Assembly (NCBI GenBank): GCA_014904985.1
Contig: MU128954.1
Span: forward strand, 8,765-72,764
DNA length: 64,000 bases
Direction: 5' to 3'
Source of the DNA: Hydnum rufescens UP504
Lineage: Eukaryota > Basidiomycota > Agaricomycetes > Cantharellales > Hydnaceae
In this document: positions 1 to 9,717 of the stretch, one piece after another
Layout: each line of letters starts with the position of its first letter
How positions within the stretch are numbered: position 1 is the stretch's first letter
Made by a program: the position numbers and the translations under genes
Notes under the pieces: generated by a model
What the model saw: the letters and a program-made list of their open reading frames with translations, nothing else
What the model was told of the DNA's origin: nothing
Databases searched by the model: none

Positions 1-2026
1 GCTCTTCATTGACGCGATCATGGCCAAGCTTCCCACGCACTGGCAAGTTGGTACCTGTATGATATCAGCTGCCAGATCACCAGCATACTTAAGTGGAATC
101 TGTTGCCGGGTGATACCCGGATTGTGTTTGGAATAAGTGTGTTTCATGCATATTGCCATCAGTGGGTGTGCCAGCTATGGTACAAATCCTCGGAAGGGGG
201 GTGTCTGGGCCTCACTGATGGAGAGGGTTCGAACGCACTTTGGAATGATCTTCGGCACCTCATTCAATCTCCATGTAACTGGATTCCATCGACATTGTTT
301 GTTTTGGATCTCCAAATTGAACATCTGGACCACTTGAAGATGCAACAGGCAGGTGTCTGGTTGGAAAGCGTGTGAAAGCTACGAAGGCTCGCCTCATAAT
401 TGCTCAGGAGAAGAGAGCCAGAATCCCACTCAGCGATGAGTTCCTGCAGTCTCAATTTGAAGAACAGCGAGCCTACCAGAGCCGACCTCTCGAGCGACAA
501 TCAAAGAAAAAGGGATTCCTTGCTGTTGAGAAGATCCTGGCTGTCCATCAACGCCTTGATGCAGCTTGGGATCTTGTTGAGGCCCTCCAGAAGCAACTCA
601 TTGCCATACCAGTGTCCGACACCATTGCAACTTGGAACGAGGTTGGGAGATTACATCTGCCCTTGCTGAACAAGAGAAAGTTGTCTCATGCTTGTCGAAG
701 CAAGAGGATGATTTAACTGCCATCCTCAAGCTTGGAGACCCGGTGTCATATGACAACCTCAAGAAAATGAAGGATCACCCATGGTTTGAACACCAACTTA
801 ATATGCGTGCACTTAAAGCACGCATTCTTGCCAAGGCATGCCAGAGGAATTTCGAGGCACATAATCTCACTGGTGCTTTCAGGAGCAAAGCCTTAGGCGA
901 GTTATTCATAGTTGGAGTTTAACTCGTATTATATCGTATTAACATTATTATCCTTGATGATAGATCACAGTACTGCGGAACACACAAATAAAGCATTGAA
1001 ACGGCGGTATCGGTCAATCAAGAACCTTGTTACGGACTACAATAAGCGCCGACTCAGTATGATCAAGCTTCGATGGACGGCGTGGGATTCCCCATAATGC
1101 AGTCATCCCTCCTCCCATTGAGATGAAGGGTCTTTTTAGTCTTGATGTGGACAATGATATCTGGCAAGATATTGGACTTGCTGATGATGAATTTGGCGGA
1201 CAGGTCCCTCCTTGGCTAGGGGATGAGGATGTCCGAAATGGGATCCAAATTGTTCAAGAAATCATGAATTGCCATGATGAACTATATCTCTGTGAATGCG
1301 AACAGTCCTCTTTGCAGCATTGGTTCAATGATGAATCGGCTGCATTGATTGCTGTTTTACAGGCTTCCAAAGGTAAGGGGGTGATATCTGGCAGAAGGGT
1401 GTGCTAATTTAGTCTACCTGCAGAGGATGCTGACCTCCAGTTCTTCTTGTGGGAACATGCTCAGTGGCTTATAGATTTGGGCAAGAGGTGGGGATGCTCC
1501 ATTGATGCATTAGCCCCCAATGTTGCTCAGTCCGAGGTCGGTCAATCTGAGGTCAGTCAATCTGAGGTCAGTCAATCCGAGGTCGGTCAATCCGGGGTTG
1601 GTCAATCCAGGGTTGGTCAATCCAGGGTTGGTCAATACGAGGTCACTCAATCCAAGGTCGCTCAATCCGAGGTCGCTCAATCTGACATGCCTCAATCTGG
1701 CATCTCTTGGGCTGATTTCCCTTGACAAGGTGGCAGAACCTTGACTAGTGAGACCAGGGCTCTGCTTGATTGCACGGTGCCCATCCCACCCCTGTCCAAG
1801 TTAGCAGGGTCCTTAGCTGAACAAGCAGCAATCCCAAAGTTGCCAAGGTCAGACAAATGGACAGTGGGCCCTGGAGAAGGGAGGTGGATAGCTCAGATGA
1901 TGATGAAGAATTTGAGCTGGAGCCTCAGCCAGTTATTGCTGACCCAGTCCTACTCGCAGCTACAGACCTCCTTCATGAGGGTCATTCGGATGATATGGGA
2001 AGTGAGACTAGTAGTGATGAAGAATA
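1..2026 (+). pseudogene. KDZ-type DNA transposase relic (C-terminal part)
   Basis: Partial at the left edge and broken into frames, this is the C-terminal half of a Kyakuja-Dileera-Zisupton transposase, common in mushroom genomes. Visible landmarks are a Cys-Gln pair after a hydrophobic stretch (near 75-90), a His-rich HAYCHQ block and a TDGEG motif (140-240), then a charged helical region (370-900). After that come an EHTNKALKRR segment (from about 980) and the family-typical LDVDNDIWQDIGL block near 1140-1180, followed by PPWL near 1210. The tail is Gln-Ser repeats and an acidic stretch ending in a stop at 2026. Frames change near 50, 640 and 920, so no intact protein is possible. The N-terminal cysteine-cluster domain would lie outside the window. 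Family assignment is confident; exact limits are not. Confidence 0.85.
1528..1707 (+). repeat. 15-bp minisatellite, 12 units, in transposase tail
   Basis: Twelve tandem 15-bp units of the type CAATCTGAGGTCAGT run inside the transposase reading frame and encode a pentapeptide Q-S-E-V-G/S repeat. Units differ by one to a few substitutions and become divergent at the right end (units 11 and 12). Because 15 is a multiple of 3, both other + frames and one - frame also stay open here. Those open frames are by-products of the repeat, not genes. Confidence 0.9.
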
Positions 2027-2338
2027 AGTCCATGTTATCTACATATGTACTTAGCAAAAATAATACAGAAACTGAAATCATAAGTTAATTGTGGGGGCCC
2101 CTAGCTGAACTTAGAAAATACTTGGGTTTGAAATGAGGCCTTTGGAGGCAGTGCTGAGGGGCCCTGGGCCCCTAAAATGCTGCAGGGCCCTGGGCCCCTG
2201 GATCAGTACTTGAGCCCCCCTGAGCCCATCCAAGTTAGCCCACAGGGCCACCAGGGGCCCCATGGGCTGTATATCTAATTAGAGCATATAAATGCAACCC
2301 TCAAAAAATCTAATTAGATACTGATAATTGGCTGACCA
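1989..2338 (+). repeat. Direct repeat copy 1: 3' end of the KDZ element
   Basis: This 350-bp segment begins inside the acidic C-terminal coding tail of the KDZ relic, runs through its stop codon and GC-rich 3' flank, and ends at CTGATAATTGGCTGACCA. A near-identical copy lies at 2509-2865. It includes runs of GGGGCCC/GGGCCCC and a short AT-rich stretch with TATAAAT. The shared right boundary suggests the element's terminus, but no target-site duplication was identified. Confidence 0.85.
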
Positions 2339-2508
2339 CCTGGCCCTCCCTCCCTTCATAGAAAAGCCTAGTCAGTGTTGCTATCAAAGAAAATGTGAGA
2401 GCTCGCCTGGTGATAACCAGGAAGATGTGCACGGAAGATTGTATCTCTGTAGCTTTCCTTCAACCCTAAGAGCAATTGCCAACCGAATCTATTCTCTCTC
2501 TTTTTTTT

Positions 2509-2865
2509 GATGATATGGGAAGTGAGACTAGTAGTGATGAAGAATAAGTCCATGTTATCTACATATGTACTTAGCAAAAATAATACAGAAACTGAAATCA
2601 TTAAGTTAATTGTGGGGGGCCCCTAGCTGAACTTAGAAAATACTCGGGTTTGAAATGAGGCCTTTGGAGGCAGTGCTGAGGGGCCCCTGGGGCCCCTAAA
2701 ATGCCGCAGGGGCCCCTGGGGCCCCTGGATCAGTACTTGAGCCCCCCCGAGCCCATCCAAGTTAGCCCACAGGGCCACCAGGGGCCCCATGGGCTGTATA
2801 TCTAATTAGAGCATATAAATGCAACCCTCAAAATATCTAATTAGATACTGATAATTGGCTGACCA
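2509..2865 (+). repeat. Direct repeat copy 2: solo 3' end of the KDZ element
   Basis: Second copy of the 1989-2338 segment, 357 bp, starting abruptly after an oligo-T run and lacking the transposase body. It keeps longer G and C runs (four where copy 1 has three) and keeps CpG where copy 1 has TpG at three or more places. It ends with the same CTGACCA boundary, directly followed by the Copia fragment. Probably a separate truncated insertion or a local duplication. Confidence 0.85.
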
Positions 2866-3784
2866 GCCTGCACTTCCTACACACAAAGATGACCTCCTTG
2901 GAACCTTTGACCTGTGCTATATGGGAGACCTGCATTGGTACACCAGTATCAAGATTGTATGTGATTGAAATCAATGCACCATCACAATCTCGCAGGACTC
3001 CTACACCTGTGACATACTCGAGCACTTCAGTATGGCTGATGTGCGACCCGCGACTACTCCGATGGCTACAAAATTGAAACTTGAGAAATTAGACATACCT
3101 ATGACTGATGTCCAATTCTATCAGTCAATGCTTGGCTCAGTTATGTATGCAATGATTGGTACTCGACCCGACCTTGCTTTTGCTGTTGGCTATCTCAGTC
3201 GACATGCATCTACCCCTGGACCTGAACATTTGACTGCCCTTAAACGGATCTACCATTACCTTGTCAAGACTGCTGGAGCAAGCCTAACCTTTGATGGCTC
3301 AAAGTCAGACACACTGCACGGATTCACCGACTCAGATTGGGCAGGAGACCCCACAGATCGCCATTCAATCACAGGAACTCTGTGGCTGCTCTGCAGTGCT
3401 CCCATTGGCTGGACTTCCTGCAAACAGTCAAGTGTCGTTATTTCAAGTACCGAAGCAGAGTACATCGCAGCAACACAAGGCGCACATGATGCAATTTGGT
3501 TCTGCAATCTCCTCAGCGACTTGGGCCACCCAATGACAAGCCTGACTACCATCCATATCGATAATCAGTTGGCAATTGCCATTGCACAGAATGAAAGATT
3601 CTCAGAGCGGACAAAGCATTTCAAAGTCAGCCATCATTTTGTTCATGAAAAGCTTGAGGACAGAATTGTTTCCCTTGAGTACATCCCCATGGATAAACAG
3701 CTGGCAGACATTCTCACTAAGCCTCTCGCTGCCAACAAATTCTATACATTCATGGACATGATGGGTTTCAATGGAATCCGCTAG
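2866..3784 (+). pseudogene. Ty1/Copia retrotransposon fragment (RT end plus RNase H)
   Basis: The 3' end of a Copia polyprotein. From 2888 the frame shows the end of the reverse transcriptase (DDLLGTFDL, then LHWYTSIKI, then TITISQDSY and a TPM motif), interrupted by an in-frame TGA near 2960. From 3032 to 3784 an uninterrupted frame of about 250 codons covers the linker and the Copia RNase H domain: LGSVMYAMIGTRPDLAFAVG, then DSDWAGD, SSTEAEYIA, and the terminal LADILTKPL block before the stop. Capsid, protease, integrase and most of the RT are missing, so this is 5' truncated and dead. A 3' LTR would follow, but its ends could not be fixed. Confidence 0.9.
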
Positions 3785-3910
3785 CCTTGAGTGGGCATGT
3801 CAGTAATCAAGACCCGCGGACATCTTCCATATATAGTAATTACCCTTATTTCCTTTCCTGTCCTCACTGCAACTATAGTAGAGTTTCTCGGTAACATCTG
3901 ACTCTCCTCA

Positions 3911-4056
3911 GTTCTCCATAACGAGACTGAGGTGAGCTGTGCTTCTCCATACATTCCTTTACATATTCTCACTCCACTTTCCCTAGTCATATAACTAGGT
4001 AAACCTTCCTTAATAGAATATTAGTTCTCCATAATGAGACTGAGTCATATAACTAG
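3911..4056 (+). repeat. Short duplicated block after Copia (possible LTR remnant)
   Basis: Two words occur twice in the same order downstream of the Copia stop. A 21-bp word starting GTTCTCCATAA is at 3911-3931 and 4024-4044, and AGTCATATAACTAG is at 3985-3998 and 4043-4056. The long words differ at one base, ACG versus ATG, again a CpG transition. This may be part of a degraded LTR or a small tandem duplication. Confidence 0.5.
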
Positions 4057-4178
4057 TCTCATGACATGGAATGAGTTGGGGGTGAGGAAAGGATGAACTA
4101 CCCCTGGAAAATTTCAGCATGCCAGCCCCACGTGCCACATGGACACAAGACCAACTCTTGTATCACTGAGCTGTTTTC

Positions 4179-5148
4179 ATGTCTGGCTCCATTGACTCTA
4201 CCTCAGCCTCTACCTATTCTTCAGGGTTTCAATCATATTGGGCATTCTGCCAACGCCACAGTTTTGAGCTAGACCCAACTGTAGACACACTGAGTTTCTA
4301 CATCACATATATGGCCAAACAAGACAATCCAGTCACCAAAAAACCTATATCTGCCTGAACAATCTCAAGTTACCTTTCCAGTATTGTGAACACTCTTGAA
4401 CCATATTACCCTGATGTTCAGAAAGCTCACTGGCATCCATTTGTAGTTAAGACACTATGAGGTGCTGAAAAAATGTGTGGGTGCCCAGTGACTAGGAAGT
4501 GTGCCCTTGAAGACAATGATCTTGCCACCCTCATGTGCAGGTTTGGGAATTCAACAGACCATGATGCACTCCTATTCCTTGCGATTTGCCTCACACTTTT
4601 TCATGGCCTCATGCACCTGGGAGAGATAGTCCAACCCAACACCATTGCACATTGAAACTGGTGCAAAGTCACATGCCGCAGTACTGTTAAACTTATTTCT
4701 GATGATAATCAAGACTCTTACGAGTTTACCCTTCCTGCTCACAAAGGTGACCCACTCTTCCACGGGAGTTTGATTGTGATACAACGCCACTCAGGCCCTG
4801 TTGATCCAAAAATAATCTTTGAGCGTTACTTACGATCCCACGATGCTATCTGTGGGATTGTGCCTAATCTGTGGGCATGTGCAGATGGGTCTATTCCTAC
4901 ACAATCCTGGTTTATATCCCTTCTCCAGTTGATATTTCCAAAAGAAATTGCAGGACATTCCTTCCACTCGGGTGGAGCGACACACCTTGCTCTCATGGGG
5001 TTCCTGATTACAAAATCAAAGCTATGGGGTGCTGGTCCTCTGAAGCCTTCTGGATGTATATCTGGAAGAATCCTGTTGTCCTCATGGCTCTGGTCTCCCA
5101 AAAAAGAGTCCTTGTTCAACATTCTGTCAGTACACAAGCTAGCTTGAA
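4179..5148 (+). pseudogene. Tyrosine recombinase relic (Crypton-like)
   Basis: From the ATG at 4179 the frame reads as the N-terminal SAM-like DNA-binding domain (SYWAFCQRHSFELDP, then TLSFYITYMAK). It passes an in-frame TGA near 4357 and continues with SSYLSSIVNTLEP. The catalytic domain follows: box I near 4600 reads FHGLMHLGEI, box II near 4950-4985 reads AGHSFHSGGATH, and after a frame change comes GCWSSEAFWMYIWKNP near 5030-5080. In active relatives as I know them, box I and box II carry arginines where this copy has histidines. Further stops lie near 4459, 4653 and 4660. It is a member of the agaricomycete recombinase family, inactive here. Neighbours are other transposon relics, so it probably belonged to a mobile element. 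Confidence 0.8.
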
Positions 5149-6180
5149 CTCCAATCTCTCCTTCACCATGCTCTTTCCCATTCCTTTATTCACCTCCTTT
5201 CCCTCCCCTACCTTCCATCTCATCTACCTTGGTACTGGATCGAGCACAACTGAACCCTCATTGGAGGGAAATATTTCCTAGAGATATCTGTCTGCTGCCA
5301 TCCGATCCTTCAAAAAACACAAGTTGATGTTTAATGGAGGTACAAGTTATACCAGGCTTGTGTGAAATCTACAGGACTGTGTCCATCCTTCCCACTACCA
5401 CATCTGTTCTTTCACCACTGCACCTAGCATGTGAGACATACCGCACAGATAGCCTCATGCATGAAGACATCCACCTCCCAACTCAGTTGTACTTGGGGCG
5501 GCGGAGTTACTGCAGTGTCTCTAGTATGAGGGACCCTGAGGCAGGATTGAGAAGATATAAATATAAGGCTTCCCTATTTCTCTTGTTTTCTGTGTCTCGC
5601 CCTATTAGTTCCTCACACACCTACCCCCCACCAGCCCCTTTCACCTCTGGGTGCCTTTCAGATTTATTATTCTTTGAAGTGCTATATACAAGATGTAATC
5701 ACAGTTGGGATTCATAATGGTTTTCCCTGGGGTTGCCAGGTTTTACATTATGAATCCGGATCAAGCACAACTGAAAAATACCATTTTCATCCATAGCCTC
5801 ACACTAAAGGAAGCAGTGATGAGGATGGAATTGATTCATGATGAACTGCATGTCCATTTGGCATGGCGAAGCATTTTGGTGATTTTTGGTGATTTTTTGG
5901 AATTTCTTGGAGTTTTTTAAAGTAGCTAGCATGCCCCCACTGGGAATTTGGGTTGATTTTGGAACCCTGAACACCCCCCACTGGGAATTTTTTGGCATTT
6001 TTGGGCTGATTTCCACCAGGTGCAGGACCCCAAATTTAGGGTTTTTGCATGCAGGGTGTCAACCTGAGTGACATGGGTCCTGCCATGACTCATGCTCAAA
6101 GTTGGCTTGAGCCATGAGTTGAGTCAGATACAAGCCAAGCCAAGTTGCAGCAAAGTTGAGCCAAGCTGTCAAATTGACCT
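5149..6180. other. Transposon-rich intergenic stretch, no gene supported
   Basis: No coding region is supportable. The word GGATCGAGCACAACTGAA (about 5237) recurs as GGATCAAGCACAACTGAA (about 5758). A hairpin lies at 5709-5756. The part around 5870-6020 is a T/G-rich low-complexity stretch with repeated GGTGATTTTTGG-like words. It is probably non-coding remains of mobile elements. Confidence 0.5.
5709..5756. repeat. Perfect 11-bp inverted repeat with nested stem
   Basis: GATTCATAATG at 5709-5719 is exactly reverse-complemented by CATTATGAATC at 5746-5756, leaving a 26-base loop. The loop itself holds CCTGG and CCAGG separated by five bases, so the two stems can stack as one hairpin. It may be an element terminus or a chance fold in relic DNA. 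Confidence 0.75.
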
Positions 6181-6182
6181 GC

Positions 6183-7286
6183 CAAGCCAAGCTGATTGAG
6201 TCGACTCAAGTTGACTTGAGTCAATAAGAATATACAATGAGTCTTTCACAAAAAATGACCCCATTTCTCACTATACTGTGGTTCCACAACTTCTAAACCC
6301 TCAAAGTTAGATAATTCTCTTTCCCATGACATGGTTAGGCGGCAAAAGGATCCCCAATCTAGAACACATGACTCATCACTCATCTGCTTATCTAACCGTC
6401 TGACACTTGTTCCAGTCCCATTCCTCACTCTCAGTCTCCAGCATCCAGTGGTAAGTGCCTACAGTAGGTTGTAAGTTCACCTAAAAATTCAAGGTGTACT
6501 TTACCTGCTTGTATCCCCAAAGTTCATTTGTAAAAATTGAGAAATTCCTCTTAACTCTCGCTGCTCCTACATGCATAACCAAGCTTCCGAAAATTCACTG
6601 CCCTTCCTGCCCTCGAGGGATGTGAACTTTTCTCACATGGTTTTGTGTGGATGGATGATCCCCCTCTTGAGGCAACCCCTTCCTTGCAAGCACATATTTT
6701 CTTCAAGACTCACACCAAAACACGCAGCCAACTTCAGACAGAACTGATGGAAGTGCTGCAGTGCTACAAATGCTGCAGTTCATGCCATCAATTATCGGTG
6801 ACCATGGCAATGTTACATAATAGGATTCATGTTGGATCGACTCAAGTCGACTTGAGTCGACTTCGCGACTCCGCTTGTGCTCGACTCTCGGGTTCAAAGC
6901 TGAAGCCGACGGAAACCGCCGGAAGTCGAACAGAGTCTAGCAGAAGCCGAGCGGAGCCGAGTCGCGGCAACACTAGTCGGTGCATCCCGAGAAACAAGTG
7001 CTGACTAAGCACTAAGCTCATGAGGCATAAATGGCAAGCTTATTTCCACTCATTCCGCATCGTCATTTCCGAGATTAAGCTTCATGTGCGTGAATCCTAT
7101 TTGATGAAGGCATGGAAGTTGGGCTCAGCATCCCCCTGCGGACTCTTGCAATTTGACAGGCATCATAGCACACACAAGGCAGCGCTGTATTACTGTAAAA
7201 TTTTCCGCATAGTACTGCCATGTATGAGCAAGTATCGGTAGTGGCCAAAGTCAAGTCAATGATTTGTAATCAATCAACTTGGCTTG
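6183..7286. mobile_element. Segment bounded by 16-bp inverted repeats (candidate non-autonomous element)
   Basis: The left boundary CAAGCCAAGCTGATTG (6183-6198) matches the reverse complement of 7271-7286, CAAGCCAAGTTGATTG, at 15 of 16 bases; the mismatch is C/T. The interior of about 1.1 kb has no recognisable protein. It does contain the palindromic GACTCAAG..CTTGAGTC motif twice (6203-6222 and 6838-6859) and a GC-rich stretch at 6860-6970 rich in CGAC/GTCG words. A foldback or MITE-like element is possible. The AAGCCAAG words are partly repetitive, so chance is not excluded. Confidence 0.4.
6838..6859. repeat. Perfect 22-bp palindrome
   Basis: The 22 bases starting CGACTCAAG and ending CTTGAGTCG are identical to their own reverse complement, centred on TCGA. 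A related inverted repeat at 6203-6222 has the same 8-bp arms but TTGA in the centre, a CpG-to-TpG change. The core GAGTCGACTC also occurs at 6198-6207 and 63301-63310. Confidence 0.85.
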
Positions 7287-7542
7287 ACAGATTTTTGGTA
7301 TACGCTATAATCTGACATTTGAATTGGAACCCTGTGCTATCCACCTTTAGGGACTCAAAAATTTACCACAGAGGACGAGGACACCGCCTGCACTCGTAGT
7401 TTGGTCGAGACACTCGTAGGCGGTCAAGTACGGTGGCACAACACGGACGAGGATGGTGCGGATGATTAATGTCCAGTCTCTGAGTGGGAGTTCCGAAGTC
7501 TGAATGTCACTGATAATTCGCCCTGTTTCACACTTGCTGCCC

Positions 7543-7549
7543 TATAAAA
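7543..7549 (+). promoter_or_regulatory. TATA box of the acyltransferase gene
   Basis: TATAAAA lies about 45 bases upstream of the ATG at 7588, followed by a pyrimidine-rich stretch (TTTCCCTTCCCC). The spacing supports the ATG at 7588 as the start, rather than in-frame ATGs at 7504 and 7549 that lie upstream of or overlap the box. Confidence 0.5.
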
Positions 7550-7587
7550 TGCCTTACCTCTACGAGTTTCCCTTCCCCAATTCCGCC

Positions 7588-9096
7588 ATGGTTGGGTTAG
7601 TTCAAGGCCTCGTCAACTACTGCGTTCCCCGCCCCGAGGACAAGGTGCGCATGACCTTGGGGAGGTCCCCACACATCATTGCCACCTTCCTCACCCTCGT
7701 AACGCTTGCCGCTCTCGCACGCCAACCTGGGACGCGCTTCCTGCGTCTGGCAATATCACCCTTCGCTGTCATACTCACCTTGCGCCTCACGTACGGCTTC
7801 GTCTGGTGGGATATCCCACTGAACAGTATAAGCTTCGTCGCTGGTACGTGCTAGGGCTCCTCTCCTCACATAGCTTACTCATTCTATCATTCCCTTCCAT
7901 TCTAGGATGTTACTCGATTCTTATGATAATGAAAGTCCTCCAATTGGGCCTCTCGCCTAATGGTATCCTCAAACTGGGTGAGAAAGTCCCTGGAGAGATT
8001 ACGGTGCCAGCATCAGATCTCGTCGTGCGCGATCCTCCAAAGAGGGCCGTCCGCGCGCCAGGGAGCTTGACATTGGTAGAACACTTCCTGTCGGGTTTGG
8101 AGGTGCTGACCTGTGCCCGAGGCATTGGCTGGGAGTTCGGATCGGGCACAAAGATACAGATCCCACCGGAGACTCGCGACGTCTCGGACACCTCCAAGTT
8201 CCTGCGTCAAACATGCCAATCTGCCGCCATCCACTTTCTTTATGTGGACCTCATCGTTGTCTTTATTTCACTTGTCCCAGGCATTGGAACACCTGATGGG
8301 GGCTCGATATTTGTGTTTGGCCAGAATACTGTGGAAAGATACTTGATATCTGCACTGCTCCATTTCATCACTAGCCTCTCCGTGATATACAGTGAGCGGT
8401 CCCATCTTCCATTCGATTTCTCTCTCCCTCTTAGAACAGTGTATTTCTCTTCACAGAACTCCAGTTCGTGTACAATCTTGTGACACTGATTGGGGTTGGT
8501 CTCATCGGGCAGCACCCAACATCATGGCCACCCGTGATCAGCACCACCGTCATCACCAGCACGTCAATGCATTCCTTCTGGGCCCGGGACTGGCACCAGG
8601 TCTTCCGACAGACGTTCCTGATCCTCGGCGGTATCCCTTCCAGGCCATCTTCGGGCCGAGTGGCCTCATCTGGGGTGCCTTCCTCGCCTCGGGGGTCCTG
8701 CACGTCTGGGCTCTGTACGTGACTGGTCGCGGCACCGACTGGGACTCGGTGATATACTTTGGGTTGCAGCCGTTGGCGCTGATCGCGGAGAGGGCATGGT
8801 ATAGGGTCACGAAGCGACGAGTGGGCGGGTTCTTCGGATGGATATGGACCTGGTTATGGATCCAGGTGTTTGGTCAATTCTTAAGTGAGTCCTGTCCGGC
8901 AACCCCGTCCGCCAGGCGCTCCCATGCTCATTACTTTGTCCTTTTTTTTTTTTTAGCGAATTCGTGGCATCGCCGCGGTTTTTCAAGTGGTAGACTCGTG
9001 CGGCCGGCTTTCAGCCCCACCCGGAACTTCCTGCTCCCCAAAGTCCTCCCGTACATCCAGCCAATCCTCCAGAGATACTTTACCCCTACGGCGTAA
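7588..9096 (+). CDS. Wax-synthase-domain membrane O-acyltransferase (one apparent frameshift)
   Basis: Four exons; introns at 7844-7905, 8392-8456 and 8885-8956, all GT-AG. The product, about 436 residues, is a multi-pass membrane protein. Near residues 288-295 it carries FWARDWHQ, the hallmark of the plant/fungal wax synthase branch of MBOAT acyltransferases. These move acyl or acetyl groups from CoA to lipid or terpenoid alcohols, usually in the ER membrane. Between LILGG and YPFQAIFG (about 8630) the frame slips by one base. With one base added the exon total becomes a multiple of three and the expected LGGYPFQ junction appears, so the break is either a consensus error or a young mutation. 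The start at 7588 is chosen for its GCCATGG context and upstream TATA box. Substrate unknown. It is convergent with the arrestin gene. Confidence 0.8.
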
Positions 9097-9717
9097 ATAT
9101 ACATATATGTATATTTGATTTTTTTCAGTACACGACGGCAGTGCAGGATGATTCTACACGAGAAAGGTACTGACTGCATGCAGCAATGGTTTGAAGACGA
9201 TCAACTTCGCTTCCCCTACGGAACTGTCCTTACTGTAACATCTTTGGAGCCCTGCAGATCTAGGAACTGTCGTTCCAGGTAACTTTCGAAAATTCAAAGA
9301 GCACTTCACCGGGTGATTTCCCGATTCCTACCCCTGCTAGGGGCCGAGAGGGTAAGCAAGGAGACGGGCCCCACAATGATATCATATCGTGGCCTTCCAA
9401 CACCCCATTCTAAAGTACTGATTCATCATGCATTTGGACCGCTCCCGCCACTCGGGAGCCTACTACGGTATATAATCTAGAATTTCTCCTTCCACCATCA
9501 CCATCATGGACTCAATCCATACTGATGAAATTCAATTTGGAGTCAAAGGACTTGTTTTCTTGACATCATAGATTGCAAGAGACCATGAAGAATATATCAT
9601 ATGAGAGGGTGGGGCGTGGGGGATACTATTTGGCCCAGAACGTCCACGCACTACAATATGTAAGAAGAATAAATTAGGTTTGCAGTAGAGTCAGTGCCCC
9701 GCCGATCAGACTTGTCG
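9097..9717. other. Convergent intergenic region
   Basis: The 620 bases between two convergent genes. No ORF of interest, no RNA gene. They hold a short TATACATATATGTATAT-like stretch just after 9096 and presumably both 3' UTRs. Confidence 0.5.

Noticed and set aside
210..235. GGGTTCGAAC word resembling a tRNA B box
   Set aside because: Part of the KDZ transposase TDGEG region; no tRNA fold.
1510..1744. Three long overlapping open frames on both strands
   Set aside because: They are open only because a 15-bp repeat keeps all frames free of stops; only the transposase frame is meaningful.
7504..7587. Upstream in-frame ATGs of the acyltransferase
   Set aside because: They lie before or across the TATA box; the ATG at 7588 has the better context.
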